A stretch of 64,000 bases of DNA, taken from assembly GCF_004127445.1 (NCBI RefSeq), contig NZ_QEXM01000050.1, positions 1 through 64,000 of the forward strand, written 5' to 3'. The DNA is from Streptomyces alfalfae. Lineage in GTDB: Bacteria > Actinomycetota > Actinomycetes > Streptomycetales > Streptomycetaceae. The notes under the pieces are model-generated. The model had not been told where the DNA came from, ran no database searches, and saw only the letters and a program-made list of their open reading frames with translations. Below, piece by piece: positions 45,891 to 54,876 of this stretch (its first letter is position 1; each line of letters begins with the position of its first letter). Made by a program: the position numbers and the translations under genes.

Positions 45891-46197
45891 GCTGGATGAC
45901 CTCGAAGGACCACACGTTGGACCCGGAGGCAGCCGGCTTCGGCCGCTCGCCGCCGCCTTCGCCGCCGCCCTGGTGCGCGACCTTCATGGGCCCCTCCATC
46001 CATGCCTGGAAGGACGCCTCGTCGCGCCAGCGGGTGTAGACGAGGTACTGGTCCGTGCCTTCGACCGGCCGGAGCAGCTCGAACCACTCGAAGCCGTCGG
46101 AGTTCTCCACGGCGCCCGCGCGGGACGCGAAGCGCTTCTCCAGGATCTCGCGCTGTTCCTCGGGGACGGTGAGGGCGTTGATCTTCACGATGCTCAT
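45871..46197 (-). CDS. Antibiotic biosynthesis monooxygenase (ABM) family protein
   Basis: A 108-residue ferredoxin-like alpha+beta protein. VKINALTVPEEQREILEKRF and YLVYTRWRDEASFQAWMEGP are the typical strands and helix of ABM/heme-degrading proteins such as IsdG-like oxygenases. A Gly/Glu loop (HQGGGEGGGERPKP) interrupts the C-terminal part. The role is not decided: quinone-forming oxygenase, haem oxygenase or detoxification are all possible. The ATG at 46197 follows AGGA. The end of the gene seeds a tandem-repeat array. Confidence 0.85.
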   Translation of the reverse strand: MSIVKINALTVPEEQREILEKRFASRAGAVENSDGFEWFELLRPVEGTDQYLVYTRWRDEASFQAWMEGPMKVAHQGGGEGGGERPKPAASGSNVWSFEVIQQAAPKS

Positions 46198-46221
46198 GCG
46201 GCCCATCCTGCCGTAAGGGCG

Positions 46222-46266
46222 CGCGACGGACGCCCCCGAGGTCCTTCCCCGGGGGCGTCCGTCGCG
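46222..46266 (-). terminator. 17-bp-stem terminator
   Basis: CGCGACGGACGCCCCCG (46222-46238) pairs with CGGGGGCGTCCGTCGCG (46250-46266). It lies just beyond the stop of the gene at 46285 and ahead of the ABM gene, separating the two minus-strand units. Confidence 0.88.
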
Positions 46267-46284
46267 TGCGGGTCCTGCGAGCCG

Positions 46285-46791
46285 TCAGAGCCGCAGCAGG
46301 CGCTCGGCCGTCTCGCGGTAGTCGCGCAGGGCCAGGCGGAGCTGTTCGGTGTCGGTGGTCGCGGGCTCGGCGTGGTGGCCGCCCTCGGTGGGCAGCGCGC
46401 CGCCGGGGGCCACGCCCGCGGCACCGCCGTGCGCGGGGGCCGCGGTGTCGCCATGGGCCGCCGTGCCGTCGGGGGTGAGCCCGACGGCCGGGGCGCCGCC
46501 CGGCGCGACGCCGCTGCCGGAGGCCTCGCCCGGCGCCGTGCCGGGCGTCGGGGCCTGAGTGCCGGGCGCCGGCTCCCGCATGCCGCGGGCCGGGGTCGAC
46601 TGCCAGGACGTGCGCAAGGTGCGGCGGCGTTCCGCCAGGGCGTCCGTGAGGCGGGCGATGGCGTCCTCCAGGACGCTGTCGACCTCCTCGACCGCGCCGC
46701 GCGGGGCGTCGACGAAGCCATTGACGGCGTTCTGCAGGCGCAAGGTCAGCTTGTCGCGCTCAGCGGACGGGAACAGAGCGGTGTCAGCCAT
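46285..46791 (-). CDS. Hypothetical protein with Gly/Ala/Pro-rich centre
   Basis: A 168-residue soluble protein of unknown function. The N-terminal helix LTLRLQNAVNGFVDAPRGAVEEVDSVLEDA resembles the FVDSPRQAVAEADHLI segment of its neighbour at 46784, so both share the same helical module. The middle is low-complexity (APGTQAPTPGTAPGEASGSG), and the C terminus is a short helix (QLRLALRDYRETAERLLRL). It overlaps the upstream gene by 8 nt, implying coupled translation and a common role. Confidence 0.75.
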   Translation of the reverse strand: MADTALFPSAERDKLTLRLQNAVNGFVDAPRGAVEEVDSVLEDAIARLTDALAERRRTLRTSWQSTPARGMREPAPGTQAPTPGTAPGEASGSGVAPGGAPAVGLTPDGTAAHGDTAAPAHGGAAGVAPGGALPTEGGHHAEPATTDTEQLRLALRDYRETAERLLRL

Positions 46792-47431
46792 GCTGTACTC
46801 CCCTTCGGGTGATGCCGGTCGAGCGCTTCTCGGTCAGGTGCTTGCCGGAGCGTGCGGTGGAGTGGTGGCCGTGGCCCTCGGCCATGAGGGCGTCGAAGAG
46901 CGCCCGAGCCTCGACCATGGCGGCGCGCATCTCCTCGGTGTCCGCCGCGGTCTCCTCGACGCCCGTCGTGGCGAGCGCCGCGCGGTGCACCCTGCGGTAG
47001 CCGTGGACGTGGTGGGCGTGGTGCACGGACAGCGCGTCGATCTGCTCCTCGTAGTGGCCGTCGGCCGGGAAACCGCGGGCGCCGGCCAGCTCGGAGATGA
47101 GGTGGTCCGCCTCGGCGACGGCCTGGCGCGGGGAGTCGACGAAACGCTCCTGGGCGAGGTTCCAGCGGACGGAGAACTGCTCGCGGGCCGCGGGCTCCAA
47201 CGGCCGCGTCCGCAGGTCACCGTGGCGCTTCACGCGCTCCCCGAGCTCGCGCTCGGCCGCTTTCGTGTCGCCGTCGTGGCGTGCGACCGCGTGGTCGTAC
47301 TCGGGGCCGAACCGGCGCTTGAGGCTCTGCCCGCCGCCCGCACTCAGCCGCCCGCGGTTCAGCACGGCGAGCACGGCGGCGGCGATGACGACGACGACCG
47401 CGATCAGGATGATGATCATGACTGTGGACAT
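46784..47431 (-). CDS. Single-pass membrane protein, unknown function
   Basis: A 215-residue protein. One N-terminal transmembrane helix (VMIIILIAVVVVIAAAVLAVL) is followed by a cytoplasmic part with EYDHAVARHDGDTKAAERELGERVKRH and ARWNLAQERFVDSP-like helices. The C-terminal region is His-rich (VHHAHHVHGYRR and GHGHHS). I recall this as a conserved actinobacterial hypothetical found as a pair with the downstream gene; the function is unknown. The ATG at 47431 has GGAAGG 9 nt upstream. Confidence 0.8.
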   Translation of the reverse strand: MSTVMIIILIAVVVVIAAAVLAVLNRGRLSAGGGQSLKRRFGPEYDHAVARHDGDTKAAERELGERVKRHGDLRTRPLEPAAREQFSVRWNLAQERFVDSPRQAVAEADHLISELAGARGFPADGHYEEQIDALSVHHAHHVHGYRRVHRAALATTGVEETAADTEEMRAAMVEARALFDALMAEGHGHHSTARSGKHLTEKRSTGITRRGVQHG

Positions 47432-47589
47432 GGATGGGTGCCTTCCCGGGGGGTGGGCCTTGAGGCGCCGGGGCGAACTCGGCGTGCCGCCTCGACGACT
47501 GTCCCCCAGACGAGTTGCCCGGAAGCCGCCCGTCAAACGGCCCCCGCGAAGGCGTCCCGCCGCGCGGGCCCCCTCTCAGGGGCGCGGGC

Positions 47590-47994
47590 TCAGGCCGGGT
47601 GGCGCTCCCGCCACTGCCGGGCCAGCTCCTCCACGTCGTACGGCACGAGTCCGAGCGGCGGGCCGGGCGGCGGATTCCGCAGCGCCACGCGGATCTTGTC
47701 GTTCAGCTCGGTCACGAGTCGGCGTGCCATGTGCTCGGACGGCGCGTCGACCGCCGCGGCCAGCGTGTCCTCGGCCTCCTTGCGGAGGGCGAGGGTGGGG
47801 GAGAGGTAGGAGAGGCCCTCGTTCGCCATCTTCCGCTTGACCCACCACATCTCGTCGTACGTGGGATCGGGGCCCTCCGGCAGCGGCTTCCCCTTGCCCG
47901 GCAGCGCGTCGAAGTCTCCGCGCTCCTCCGCCTCGCGGATCTGCTTGTCGATCCAGGACTCGAAGTCGACTCCCGGTGGCTTGCGCTCAGTCAT
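47590..47994 (-). CDS. DUF1992 (DnaJ-homologue C28-type) protein
   Basis: A 134-residue protein of the DUF1992 family. FESWIDKQIREAEERGDFDALPGKGKPL is diagnostic, followed by WWVKRKMANEGLS and the helical C-terminal half ending LARQWRERHP. Eukaryotic relatives are annotated as DnaJ homologue subfamily C member 28, but no J domain is present. The start at 47994 (MTERKPPG) excludes a longer upstream frame. It is divergent from the FHA-like gene. Confidence 0.88.
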   Translation of the reverse strand: MTERKPPGVDFESWIDKQIREAEERGDFDALPGKGKPLPEGPDPTYDEMWWVKRKMANEGLSYLSPTLALRKEAEDTLAAAVDAPSEHMARRLVTELNDKIRVALRNPPPGPPLGLVPYDVEELARQWRERHPA

Positions 47995-48107
47995 GGGGTC
48001 ATTGTCCCAGGGAGGCGATGCGTCCGCCGGGCGGCGCGACCTAAGATGCGGCAGCGCGTGAGCCGCAATCACGCTCTCGCGGCACCGAGTTGAAGGAGCG
48101 TGGTTAC

Positions 48108-48500
48108 GTGCTGGAGCTGACGATGGCCTCCGTGTCCGGGGCGGACGCGGGTGCCACCGCGGGCATGCTCATGGCCGACGCGCCGAGCGAGCCGGGTGCG
48201 GTCCTGCGGGTGGGGCGCGATCGGAGCGTCTGCCGCCTGGTGACGCCCGACGACTGGCTGTTCGTGTCCCGTACGCATCTGGAGTTCCGCTGCGGCCCCG
48301 ACGGGACCTGGTCGGTGGCCTGGGTGCGCGGCTCGAATCCGGACCCCGCCTCGGAGGTCCGGGTCGTCTCCGGGGGAGCGGCACGGCCTCTCGCCTACGG
48401 AGGCGTGGCACCGCTCGGCCGTGGCGGCTCGGGCGAGGTGGTCATCCAGGACAGGTCGGGGCCGCGGAGCGTGAACGTCGGTTTCTATCACGAGGGTTGA
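48108..48500 (+). CDS. FHA-like domain protein
   Basis: A small 130-residue protein that looks like a stand-alone FHA domain. GAVLRVGRDRSVCRLVTPDDWLFVSRTHLEFRC-type sequence carries the GR and SRxH motifs that bind phosphothreonine (VGRD and SRTH), and the final strands include PLGRGGSGEVVIQD. It could be an adaptor for a Ser/Thr kinase encoded elsewhere. The GTG at 48108 follows AAGGAG by 8 nt. It is monocistronic. Confidence 0.78.
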   Translation: MLELTMASVSGADAGATAGMLMADAPSEPGAVLRVGRDRSVCRLVTPDDWLFVSRTHLEFRCGPDGTWSVAWVRGSNPDPASEVRVVSGGAARPLAYGGVAPLGRGGSGEVVIQDRSGPRSVNVGFYHEG

Positions 48501-48528
48501 GGGCCGACGCGAGGGGCGGGGGCGGTCG

Positions 48529-48713
48529 TCAGTCCAGGACGCGGGCCAGCGCGAAGCCGTCGTACCCCTTGCTCCCCACCGTCTGCACGGCGGTGGCGCT
48601 CTCAGCTTCGGGTGCTCCGCCATGAGTTCGAGCGCTGCGCGGGTGCCGCGCACGTTCGGGTCGGTGCTCGAAGGGTCGGCGACGGCGCCGCCACGCACGA
48701 CGTTGTCGAGTTC
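48529..48713 (-). pseudogene. 3' remnant of an O-methyltransferase with a frameshift
   Basis: Two adjacent minus-strand frames rebuild the C terminus of a class I SAM-dependent O-methyltransferase (family 3). The first reads LDNVVRGGAVADPSSTDPNV and continues to ELMAEHPKLR; after a frameshift near 48605 the second reads ESATAVQTVGSKGYDGFALA and ends RVLD at the stop 48529-48531. The catalytic N-terminal part is missing, so this is a decayed fragment rather than a gene. It sits between the FHA gene and a repeat array. Confidence 0.75.
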
Positions 48714-48765
48714 CGCGCGGCAGGACGGGGTGGCCTACCGGCGGTCCCCGAGCCCGCCTCTTCCC

Positions 48766-49258
48766 GAAGCGGGGCTCCGCCCCCGACCCCGCTCCTCAAG
48801 CGCCGGAGGGGCTGATTTTGCCCGCCGGGGTCACCGACTCTGCCGACCGGAGGCACCGCTTCTGCCCGCCGGAGGGGCTGACCTTGCCCACGGGAGGGGC
48901 GACCTTGCCTGCCGGACGCACCGGTCTGTCCACCGGAGGCGTCGGCTCTGCGTCGGAGGGGTCGATCTTGCCACCGGAGACACTGGCTCTGCCCGCACCG
49001 CCGCTGCCTGTAGGAGGGGCTGCCCCCACCGGGGCACCGATTCTGCCGGCCGGAGGCACCGGCTCTGCCAGCCGGAGGGGCTGGTCTTGCGCACCGGAGG
49101 CACCGGTCTGCCCGCCGGAGGCGCCGGCTCTGCCCACCGCAGGCGCTGATTCTGCCCACCGGAGGGGCGGCCTTGCCCACTGGAGGCACCGGTTCTCCCC
49201 ACCGGAGGCACCGGCCCGCCGACCGGAGGCACCGGTTCTCCCCACCGGAAGGGTGAAT
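48766..49258. repeat. Dispersed intergenic element followed by a ~22-bp tandem array
   Basis: The left end, 48766-48815, contains the GGGGCTCCGCCCC hairpin and CTCCTCAAGCGCCGGAGGGG, a sequence I recall as common in Streptomyces intergenic regions. From it, some twenty imperfect units of CCTCCGGTGGGCAGAACCGG type (minus strand, 21-24 bp) run up to the stop of the transporter gene at 49263. Open frames through the array have no ribosome site or domain. Confidence 0.8.
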
Positions 49259-49262
49259 CCGA

Positions 49263-50684
49263 TCAGGCCTGGCGTTCCACCGCCGGCAGCGAGCCCGGCA
49301 GTGGTTTGCGGGCCGATTCCGTCATGTGCCAGACCGCGATGCCGCCCACGACCGCCGCCGCCATCATGTAGTACGCGGGCATCATCTTGTCGCCCGTCGC
49401 GCCGATCAGCGCCGTCACCACCAGCGGAGTCGTGCCGCCGAAGATCGAGACGGAGATGTTGAAGCCGATGGAGAGCGAGCCGTAGCGGACCTTCGTCGGG
49501 AAGAGGGCCGGGAGGGCGGACGGCATCGAGGCCGTGAAGCAGACCAGGAGCAGACCCAGGGCGCCGAGGCCGAGGCCGATCGCCCACAGGGAGCCGTCGC
49601 GGATCAGGAGGAGGGCGGGGACCGAGAGGACGAGGAAGCCCGCGCAGCCCGCGGCGATCACCGGACGGCGGCCCACCCGGTCCGTCAGCGCGCCCATGAA
49701 CGGCTGGACGCACATCATCAGGGCCATGACGCCCAGGATGACGAGGAGGCCGTGCGTCTCGTCGTACTCCAGCTCGCTGGTGAGGTAGCTGGGCATGTAG
49801 GAGAGCAGCATGTAGTCCGTGACGTTGAAGACCAGGACCAGGCCCATGCACAGGAGCAGCGCCTTCCACTGACCGGTGACCATGTCGCGCAGCCGGACCT
49901 TCGAGCGGGTCTGCTCGTCCTTGTGGGCCTTCTCCAGCTCGGCGGCGAACGCCGGGGTCTCCTCCAGGCGCATCCGCAGGTACAGGCCGATCAGGCCCAT
50001 CGGGCCCGCGATCAGGAACGGGATGCGCCAGCCCCAGGAGAGCAGGTCGTCGGAGGAGAGGAGCGCGGTCATCAGGGTGACGAGACCGGCGCCGCCGATG
50101 TAGCCGGCCAGTGTGCCGAACTCCAGCCAGCTCCCGAGGAAGCCCCGCTTCTTGTCGGGGGCGTACTCCGCGATGAAGGTCGCGGCGCCCGCGTACTCGC
50201 CGCCGGTGGAGAAGCCCTGCACCAGGCGGGCGAGGAGGAGCAGGACGGGGGCGCCCACGCCGATCGACGCGTACGACGGGATCAGGCCGATCGCGAACGT
50301 GCCCGCGGCCATCATGATCATGGTCAGCGCCAGGACCTTCTGGCGGCCCACGCGGTCGCCGAGCGGTCCGAAGACCATGCCGCCCAGCGGCCGGATCAGG
50401 AAGGCCGCGGCGAAGGCGCCGAAGGTGGACAGGAGCTGCGCCGTCGGGTTGCCCGAGGGGAAGAAGACCTTGCCCAGGGTGACGGCGATGTAGCTGTAGA
50501 CGCCGAAGTCGAACCACTCCATCGCGTTGCCGAGGGCGGCCGCCTTCACCGCGCGCTTGACCATCGCGGGGTCGGTGACGGTGACGCCTGCTGCGGCGTC
50601 CGGGGCTGCGGGGTCCGCGGGCCGGGGGACGGTCCCCGGTGCGGGCTCGGGCTTCCGGAGGGCGACGGGAGTGGCACTCGCCAA
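49263..50684 (-). CDS. MHS family metabolite/H+ symporter (ProP/ShiA-like MFS)
   Basis: A 12-helix major facilitator of about 473 residues. ALGNAMEWFDFGVYSYIAV is the MHS-family first helix, GPLGDRVGRQKVL is motif A, and RLVQGFSTGGEYAGAATFI is the highly typical helix 4 sequence. Relatives import proline/betaine, citrate, alpha-ketoglutarate or shikimate with protons; the cytoplasmic loop and sequence favour ProP-like osmolyte transport but do not prove it. The start is uncertain: TTG at 50684 includes a Pro/Ala-rich leader, and ATG at 50564 would begin at MVKRAVK. Confidence 0.87.
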   Translation of the reverse strand: MASATPVALRKPEPAPGTVPRPADPAAPDAAAGVTVTDPAMVKRAVKAAALGNAMEWFDFGVYSYIAVTLGKVFFPSGNPTAQLLSTFGAFAAAFLIRPLGGMVFGPLGDRVGRQKVLALTMIMMAAGTFAIGLIPSYASIGVGAPVLLLLARLVQGFSTGGEYAGAATFIAEYAPDKKRGFLGSWLEFGTLAGYIGGAGLVTLMTALLSSDDLLSWGWRIPFLIAGPMGLIGLYLRMRLEETPAFAAELEKAHKDEQTRSKVRLRDMVTGQWKALLLCMGLVLVFNVTDYMLLSYMPSYLTSELEYDETHGLLVILGVMALMMCVQPFMGALTDRVGRRPVIAAGCAGFLVLSVPALLLIRDGSLWAIGLGLGALGLLLVCFTASMPSALPALFPTKVRYGSLSIGFNISVSIFGGTTPLVVTALIGATGDKMMPAYYMMAAAVVGGIAVWHMTESARKPLPGSLPAVERQA

Positions 50685-51041
50685 GGGTTCGCTCGCCTGC
50701 TTTCGGTCGACGACATGGTCGGGGCCGCCCGCGGAAACCCGGGCGGCCCGAAATCGACCATAGGTGCATTGACCATCATTACGTTCGGTGGCCGCTCGGC
50801 CGCATAGCGCCGCAAAACTGCTCCTATGCAGGTCAAACGGCCTTTCTTTAGGCCGTGTGGACGCGCTGTCCCTGTGATCTATGTCGCGGCTCGGGCCAGG
50901 AACCGCTCCGTGTGGCCCGGATGGTTCCTTTTGCGGGGTAACGATCCGTGACCGTATCGGCTGGCGTGTAAGCAGCGGTCCCGCGCGTTTTGGCCGGGCA
51001 AGATCATCAGAAAGCCGATAGAAAGCGGATATAGCCGTCAG
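50685..51041. other. Divergent gap between the MHS transporter and the GT87-PAP2 gene
   Basis: No gene is supported. ACGGCC (50837-50842) and GGCCGT (50851-50856) enclose TTTCTTTA, forming a small hairpin on either strand. The rest is moderately AT-richer DNA expected to hold two promoters, which I could not assign with confidence. Confidence 0.4.
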
Positions 51042-53153
51042 GTGAACCGGCGGTTGCGCGCGTCCCAGAAGACAGAGCCGAAGGCGGGACGGATTCGGAC
51101 GGAGGGCCGACGGGGCGTGGCGGACGTGGAGCACAGGGGACCGGGCAATGCCCTGGAAGCCGGGCGGCCCGGTGGGCCCGGGGCGCGGATCGGAGCGGCT
51201 CGTGCCGCCCTCTGGCTGGTCGCGGCGGTCCTGGCGATCCGGCAGGTGGCCGCCGTCCTGAGCACTCCCCGGGGGGAACGCCTCACCGATCTGGAGACCT
51301 GGATCGGGCCGGAGGGCGTCCTCCACGTGAAGGGCTCCCTCTACGACGCGGACAGATTCACCGGCACCCCCTTCGCCGGTCTCGTCCTCAAGCCGCTCGC
51401 CCGCTCGGGCGAGCAGGCGCTCGGCTGGGTGTGGACCTTCGGCACGCTCGGCCTGGTGATCGCGCTCGGCCTGGTCGCGGCCCGTGCCCTGCCGCAGCCG
51501 GTCTCCCGGCGCACCGCGCTGCTCGCCGCCCCCGTGGCGATCAGCCTGCTCATTGTGTCGCTGCCGGTCCGCAACGCCCTCCACCTCGGCCAGACCAGCA
51601 TCCTCCCGGTGCTGCTCGTGCTCCTCGGCCTCTTCGCCGTGCGCGGCGAGCGGACCAGCGGCGCACTGATCGGCGTGGGCGCGGCGCTGCAGCCGACCAT
51701 GCTGCTCTTCGCCGCCCTGCTCTGGTGCACGGGGCGCCGGAAGGCCGCGGCGTCCGCGGGGGCGGGCTTCGCCGCCTGCACGGCGCTCGCCTGGGCCGCC
51801 ATGCCGCACGACTCATGGACGTACTGGTTCCACCACCTCGCGGGAGCGGGCCTCGGCGCGAGCCCGGACGCCGACGCCAACCAGTCGCTGCACGGCATGC
51901 TGCTCCGCCTCGGGCTCGCCGGGCCGGTGGAGATCGCCCTCTTCCTGGCCCTGGGCGCGGTCGTCGCCTTCCTCGGCCTGCGCCGCGCGGTGCGCTACGC
52001 CCGGGACGGGCAGCTCCTCCTCGCCGTCGCCGTCACCGGCTGCGTCGTCGTCGCGGTGTCGCCGACGACCTGGCGGCACCAGCTGCTCTGGGTGCTCTTC
52101 GCGGTGGTCGGCCGGGTCGGCAGGCGTCAGTCCGACCGGTACGTGTGGCCCGTCGCCGTCATCCTCGTCTCCACGCTGCCGGCCACGATGATGCTGCCGA
52201 ACATGCCGGTCACCGAGCCGGTCCGCGACAACATCGTGCTGATCGCGGCGCTCGCCGCCGCCACGGTCGTGCCGTTCCTGCCCCGCGCGCACCCGCAGTA
52301 CCGCCGCCCGATCCCGACGGAGTACGCCGAGGCCGTGCCCGCCCGCTGGTCCCGGGTGCCGCTCGTGCCGTTCTGGCGGCGGGTCCTCACCCGCCCGAAC
52401 CTGCTCCTCGAACTGCTCCTGATCCGCGTCGGCTACTCCGCGTACCAGCAGGTCAGGCTCGCGGCGACCGGCGGCACCATCTCCGGGGGCCGGGCCAGGG
52501 CCGAGGAGCACGGCGAGCAGATCCACGCGATCGAGAAGTTCCTGCACATCGACGTCGAGCACTGGGTCAACCACGCGGTGGCGACGGGCGGCCGCCTGGA
52601 GGCGTTCTTCGACTTCTACTACACGTCGTTCCACTTCGTGGTGCCGCTCAGCGTCCTCGCCGTCCTGTACGTGCGGCGTCCCGCCGACTACCGCTGGGCC
52701 CGCTTCGCGCTGGGCTTCGCGACGGTCCTCGCCCTCGTCGGCTTCTGGGCCTACCCGCTCGCCCCGCCGCGCCTGATGCCGGACCTCGGCTTCATCGACA
52801 CGGTGCACGGCGTGCAGGACTTCACCCAGCCGAACTACGGCACGCTGACCGACCTCACCAACCAGTACGCGGCGATGCCCTCGCTGCACTTCGGCTGGTC
52901 CCTGTGGTGCGGCCTGGTCATCGCGGTCCTCGCGCCGCGGTGGTGGCTGAAGGCCCTCGGGCTGCTGCACCCGCTGCTCACGCTCTCCGCGATCGTGGCG
53001 ACCGGCAACCACTGGGTGCTCGACGCGGTGGGCGGCGCCGCCGTGGTCGGCGCGGGCTTCGGCCTGACCCACCTGCTCTCCGGGCCCCGGGTGAGCCGGC
53101 CCCTCAGCGGCACGCCGACGGACGACCGGGCGGAGGACCGTACCCCGAGCTGA
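51042..53153 (+). CDS. Fusion of a GT87-like mannosyltransferase and a PAP2/Aur1-like domain
   Basis: A bifunctional membrane protein of up to 703 residues. The first half (about 45-430) is a polytopic GT-C/DUF2029 glycosyltransferase, with LTDLETWIGPEGVLHVKG, LLVSLPVRNALHLGQTSILP and TTWRHQLLWVLF. The second half (about 445-690) is a PAP2-type phosphatase/phosphotransferase: MPSLHFGWSLW and ATGNHWVLDAVGGA are motifs C2 and C3 with both catalytic histidines. The PAP2 half resembles inositolphosphotransferase Aur1. A role in phosphoinositide or mannolipid assembly is inferred. The start is weakly supported. It overlaps the convergent gene by 50 bp. Confidence 0.85.
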   Translation: MNRRLRASQKTEPKAGRIRTEGRRGVADVEHRGPGNALEAGRPGGPGARIGAARAALWLVAAVLAIRQVAAVLSTPRGERLTDLETWIGPEGVLHVKGSLYDADRFTGTPFAGLVLKPLARSGEQALGWVWTFGTLGLVIALGLVAARALPQPVSRRTALLAAPVAISLLIVSLPVRNALHLGQTSILPVLLVLLGLFAVRGERTSGALIGVGAALQPTMLLFAALLWCTGRRKAAASAGAGFAACTALAWAAMPHDSWTYWFHHLAGAGLGASPDADANQSLHGMLLRLGLAGPVEIALFLALGAVVAFLGLRRAVRYARDGQLLLAVAVTGCVVVAVSPTTWRHQLLWVLFAVVGRVGRRQSDRYVWPVAVILVSTLPATMMLPNMPVTEPVRDNIVLIAALAAATVVPFLPRAHPQYRRPIPTEYAEAVPARWSRVPLVPFWRRVLTRPNLLLELLLIRVGYSAYQQVRLAATGGTISGGRARAEEHGEQIHAIEKFLHIDVEHWVNHAVATGGRLEAFFDFYYTSFHFVVPLSVLAVLYVRRPADYRWARFALGFATVLALVGFWAYPLAPPRLMPDLGFIDTVHGVQDFTQPNYGTLTDLTNQYAAMPSLHFGWSLWCGLVIAVLAPRWWLKALGLLHPLLTLSAIVATGNHWVLDAVGGAAVVGAGFGLTHLLSGPRVSRPLSGTPTDDRAEDRTPS

Positions 53154-54735
53154 TCCGGTAGGTGCCGGGCCCGGGCACCGAGAGGCGGGTGAACTCGCCC
53201 TGGCGGTCGAGGCAGGCGCCGGGCGCCCGCAGCCACGGCGAGTACACCAGGCGGACCGTCACCGAACCCCGCTCGGGGACGCGGACCACCACGTCGGAGC
53301 CGGTGGTGCGGACGACGGACGCGGGGCGCGAGACGAGCGGCACCGGGTCCTCCACCCGGAAGATCTGCCAGTGCGCGTCCCGCCACACCGGGTCCAGCCA
53401 CTTCGGGCCGCTCGCCACCAGCGCCGCCTCGTCCTCGGCGAACCCGTCCGGCTTGCCCGAGGGCAGCACCACGTACCCGACGGCCCACCGGTCCAGCCAG
53501 GCGCGGTAGGTGGCCGCGGAGAACGTGCCGTCGTAGAAGAGGCGCCCGCGCTCGATGTCGAGCTGGCGGTTCCAGCCGCGCGCCATGTTCACGTACGGGG
53601 CGAGCGCGGTGGCCTCGCGGTGGTTGCGGGCCGGGACCACCTCGACGCGGGTCCGGTCGGCGCCCAGCCGCTCCAGCGCGCGCACCACGCCCTGGGTGTC
53701 GGCGGCCCAGGCGGGCACCTTCGTGGAGACGGCCAGGTCGTCGTGGGTCTTCTGGACGACCCACGTCGAGGAGAGCACCAGGGCCACGGCGAGCACGGCC
53801 CGCCGCGGCCGGCCGAGCCCCGGCGCGAGCAGGGCGGCGAGCAGCGCGGCGGGCCCGACCAGCTCCGCGAGGCGCTCGACGTTCGTGCCGATGGGGGAGG
53901 GGATGAGATACGTCAGGACGGTCCCGGCCGCGTAGACGGCCGCGCCCCACCGCAGCACGCGCCACTCGCGCGGCGCCGCCACGACCAGGGCCAGAGCGAA
54001 GAACACCGGCGGGTAGATCCGGTCGGAGGGCATCAACTGCTCGCCGCTGAAGGGGAAGAGCAGCGTCGTGGCCGCCACCACCAGGAAGGGCGGCGCGATC
54101 AGGGCCGCCGCGCGCACCCAGTCGCGTACGAGGAGGTGGCCCGCGCCCGCCACCACCAGGAAGAGCCCCGCCACGGGGGAGCCCATGGTGGCGAGCGTCG
54201 CGCAGCCGGCGGCCACGGCCGCGCGCCGCTCCCGTACGAGCGCCAGGCACGCCGCGAGGCCGAAGGCCAGGCCGAGCGCGAACGTCGTGCGGCCGGAGGC
54301 GACGTTGCACCAGATGCCGAGCGAGGCGAGCACGGCGGGCCCCAGGGGCCTGCGGACGCCGGTGCGCTCGATGAGCGCGGCGACCAGCCAGGCGCCCGCG
54401 ATCCCGGAGAGCACCGTCACGGTCTTCACACCGGCCGCGGCCATCAGGTAGGGCGAGATGAGGCTGTAGTTGGCGGTGTGCATGCCGCCGTACCAGAAGA
54501 GGTTGTACGCGGCCGTCCCGTGCTCCGCGGCGAACCGCGCCCACGCCTCCTGTGCCGCGAGGTCACCGCCGCCGGTGGCGAGGAACGCGGCCCACACCGC
54601 GTACAGGGGAAGGGTGGGGGCGGTGGCGAGCAGGGGGACGCGGTGTCGGCGGCAGAACCCACGGAACGAGGAGTTCCGCTCGCTGGGCGCGCTGCCGGAC
54701 GGGGCGAGCGAGAAGTCGGCAGAGACCACGGCCAC
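53104..54735 (-). CDS. Polytopic membrane protein, GT-C-like
   Basis: A 543-residue membrane protein with about ten to twelve helices and an extracytoplasmic C-terminal domain of about 200 residues. AAYNLFWYGGMHTANYSLISPYLMA after helix 1 resembles the acidic/His loop of GT-C type transferases and related PTPS-associated membrane proteins, but the usual catalytic Asp pair is not obvious. The C-terminal part (WQIFRVEDPVPLVSRPASV, SPWLRAPGACLDRQ) is beta-rich. It converges on the GT87-PAP2 gene with 50 bp of 3' overlap, so the two may serve the same envelope pathway. Confidence 0.72.
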   Translation of the reverse strand: MAVVSADFSLAPSGSAPSERNSSFRGFCRRHRVPLLATAPTLPLYAVWAAFLATGGGDLAAQEAWARFAAEHGTAAYNLFWYGGMHTANYSLISPYLMAAAGVKTVTVLSGIAGAWLVAALIERTGVRRPLGPAVLASLGIWCNVASGRTTFALGLAFGLAACLALVRERRAAVAAGCATLATMGSPVAGLFLVVAGAGHLLVRDWVRAAALIAPPFLVVAATTLLFPFSGEQLMPSDRIYPPVFFALALVVAAPREWRVLRWGAAVYAAGTVLTYLIPSPIGTNVERLAELVGPAALLAALLAPGLGRPRRAVLAVALVLSSTWVVQKTHDDLAVSTKVPAWAADTQGVVRALERLGADRTRVEVVPARNHREATALAPYVNMARGWNRQLDIERGRLFYDGTFSAATYRAWLDRWAVGYVVLPSGKPDGFAEDEAALVASGPKWLDPVWRDAHWQIFRVEDPVPLVSRPASVVRTTGSDVVVRVPERGSVTVRLVYSPWLRAPGACLDRQGEFTRLSVPGPGTYRISSGYGPPPGRPSACR

Positions 54736-54876
54736 CGTTTCCGTTCGACGTCCTGACGTCCTGACGCTGTCCTGTCGTCCTGAAAGGCAAGGTTCACCTT
54801 CCAGGACGCGGCACGCAACGGAAACGTTGGTTCCGTAAAGGGGGACGGCCGGAAGTGGCCGGTCGGGGGCGGCCGG

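Noticed and set aside
45515..49258. Tandem arrays as CRISPR loci
   Set aside because: Units are adjacent without unique spacers, vary in length, and no cas genes are present.
48796..50769. A 657-residue minus-strand frame overlapping the MHS transporter
   Set aside because: It is antisense-frame shadow of the transporter plus the repeat array; the transporter motifs lie in the other frame.
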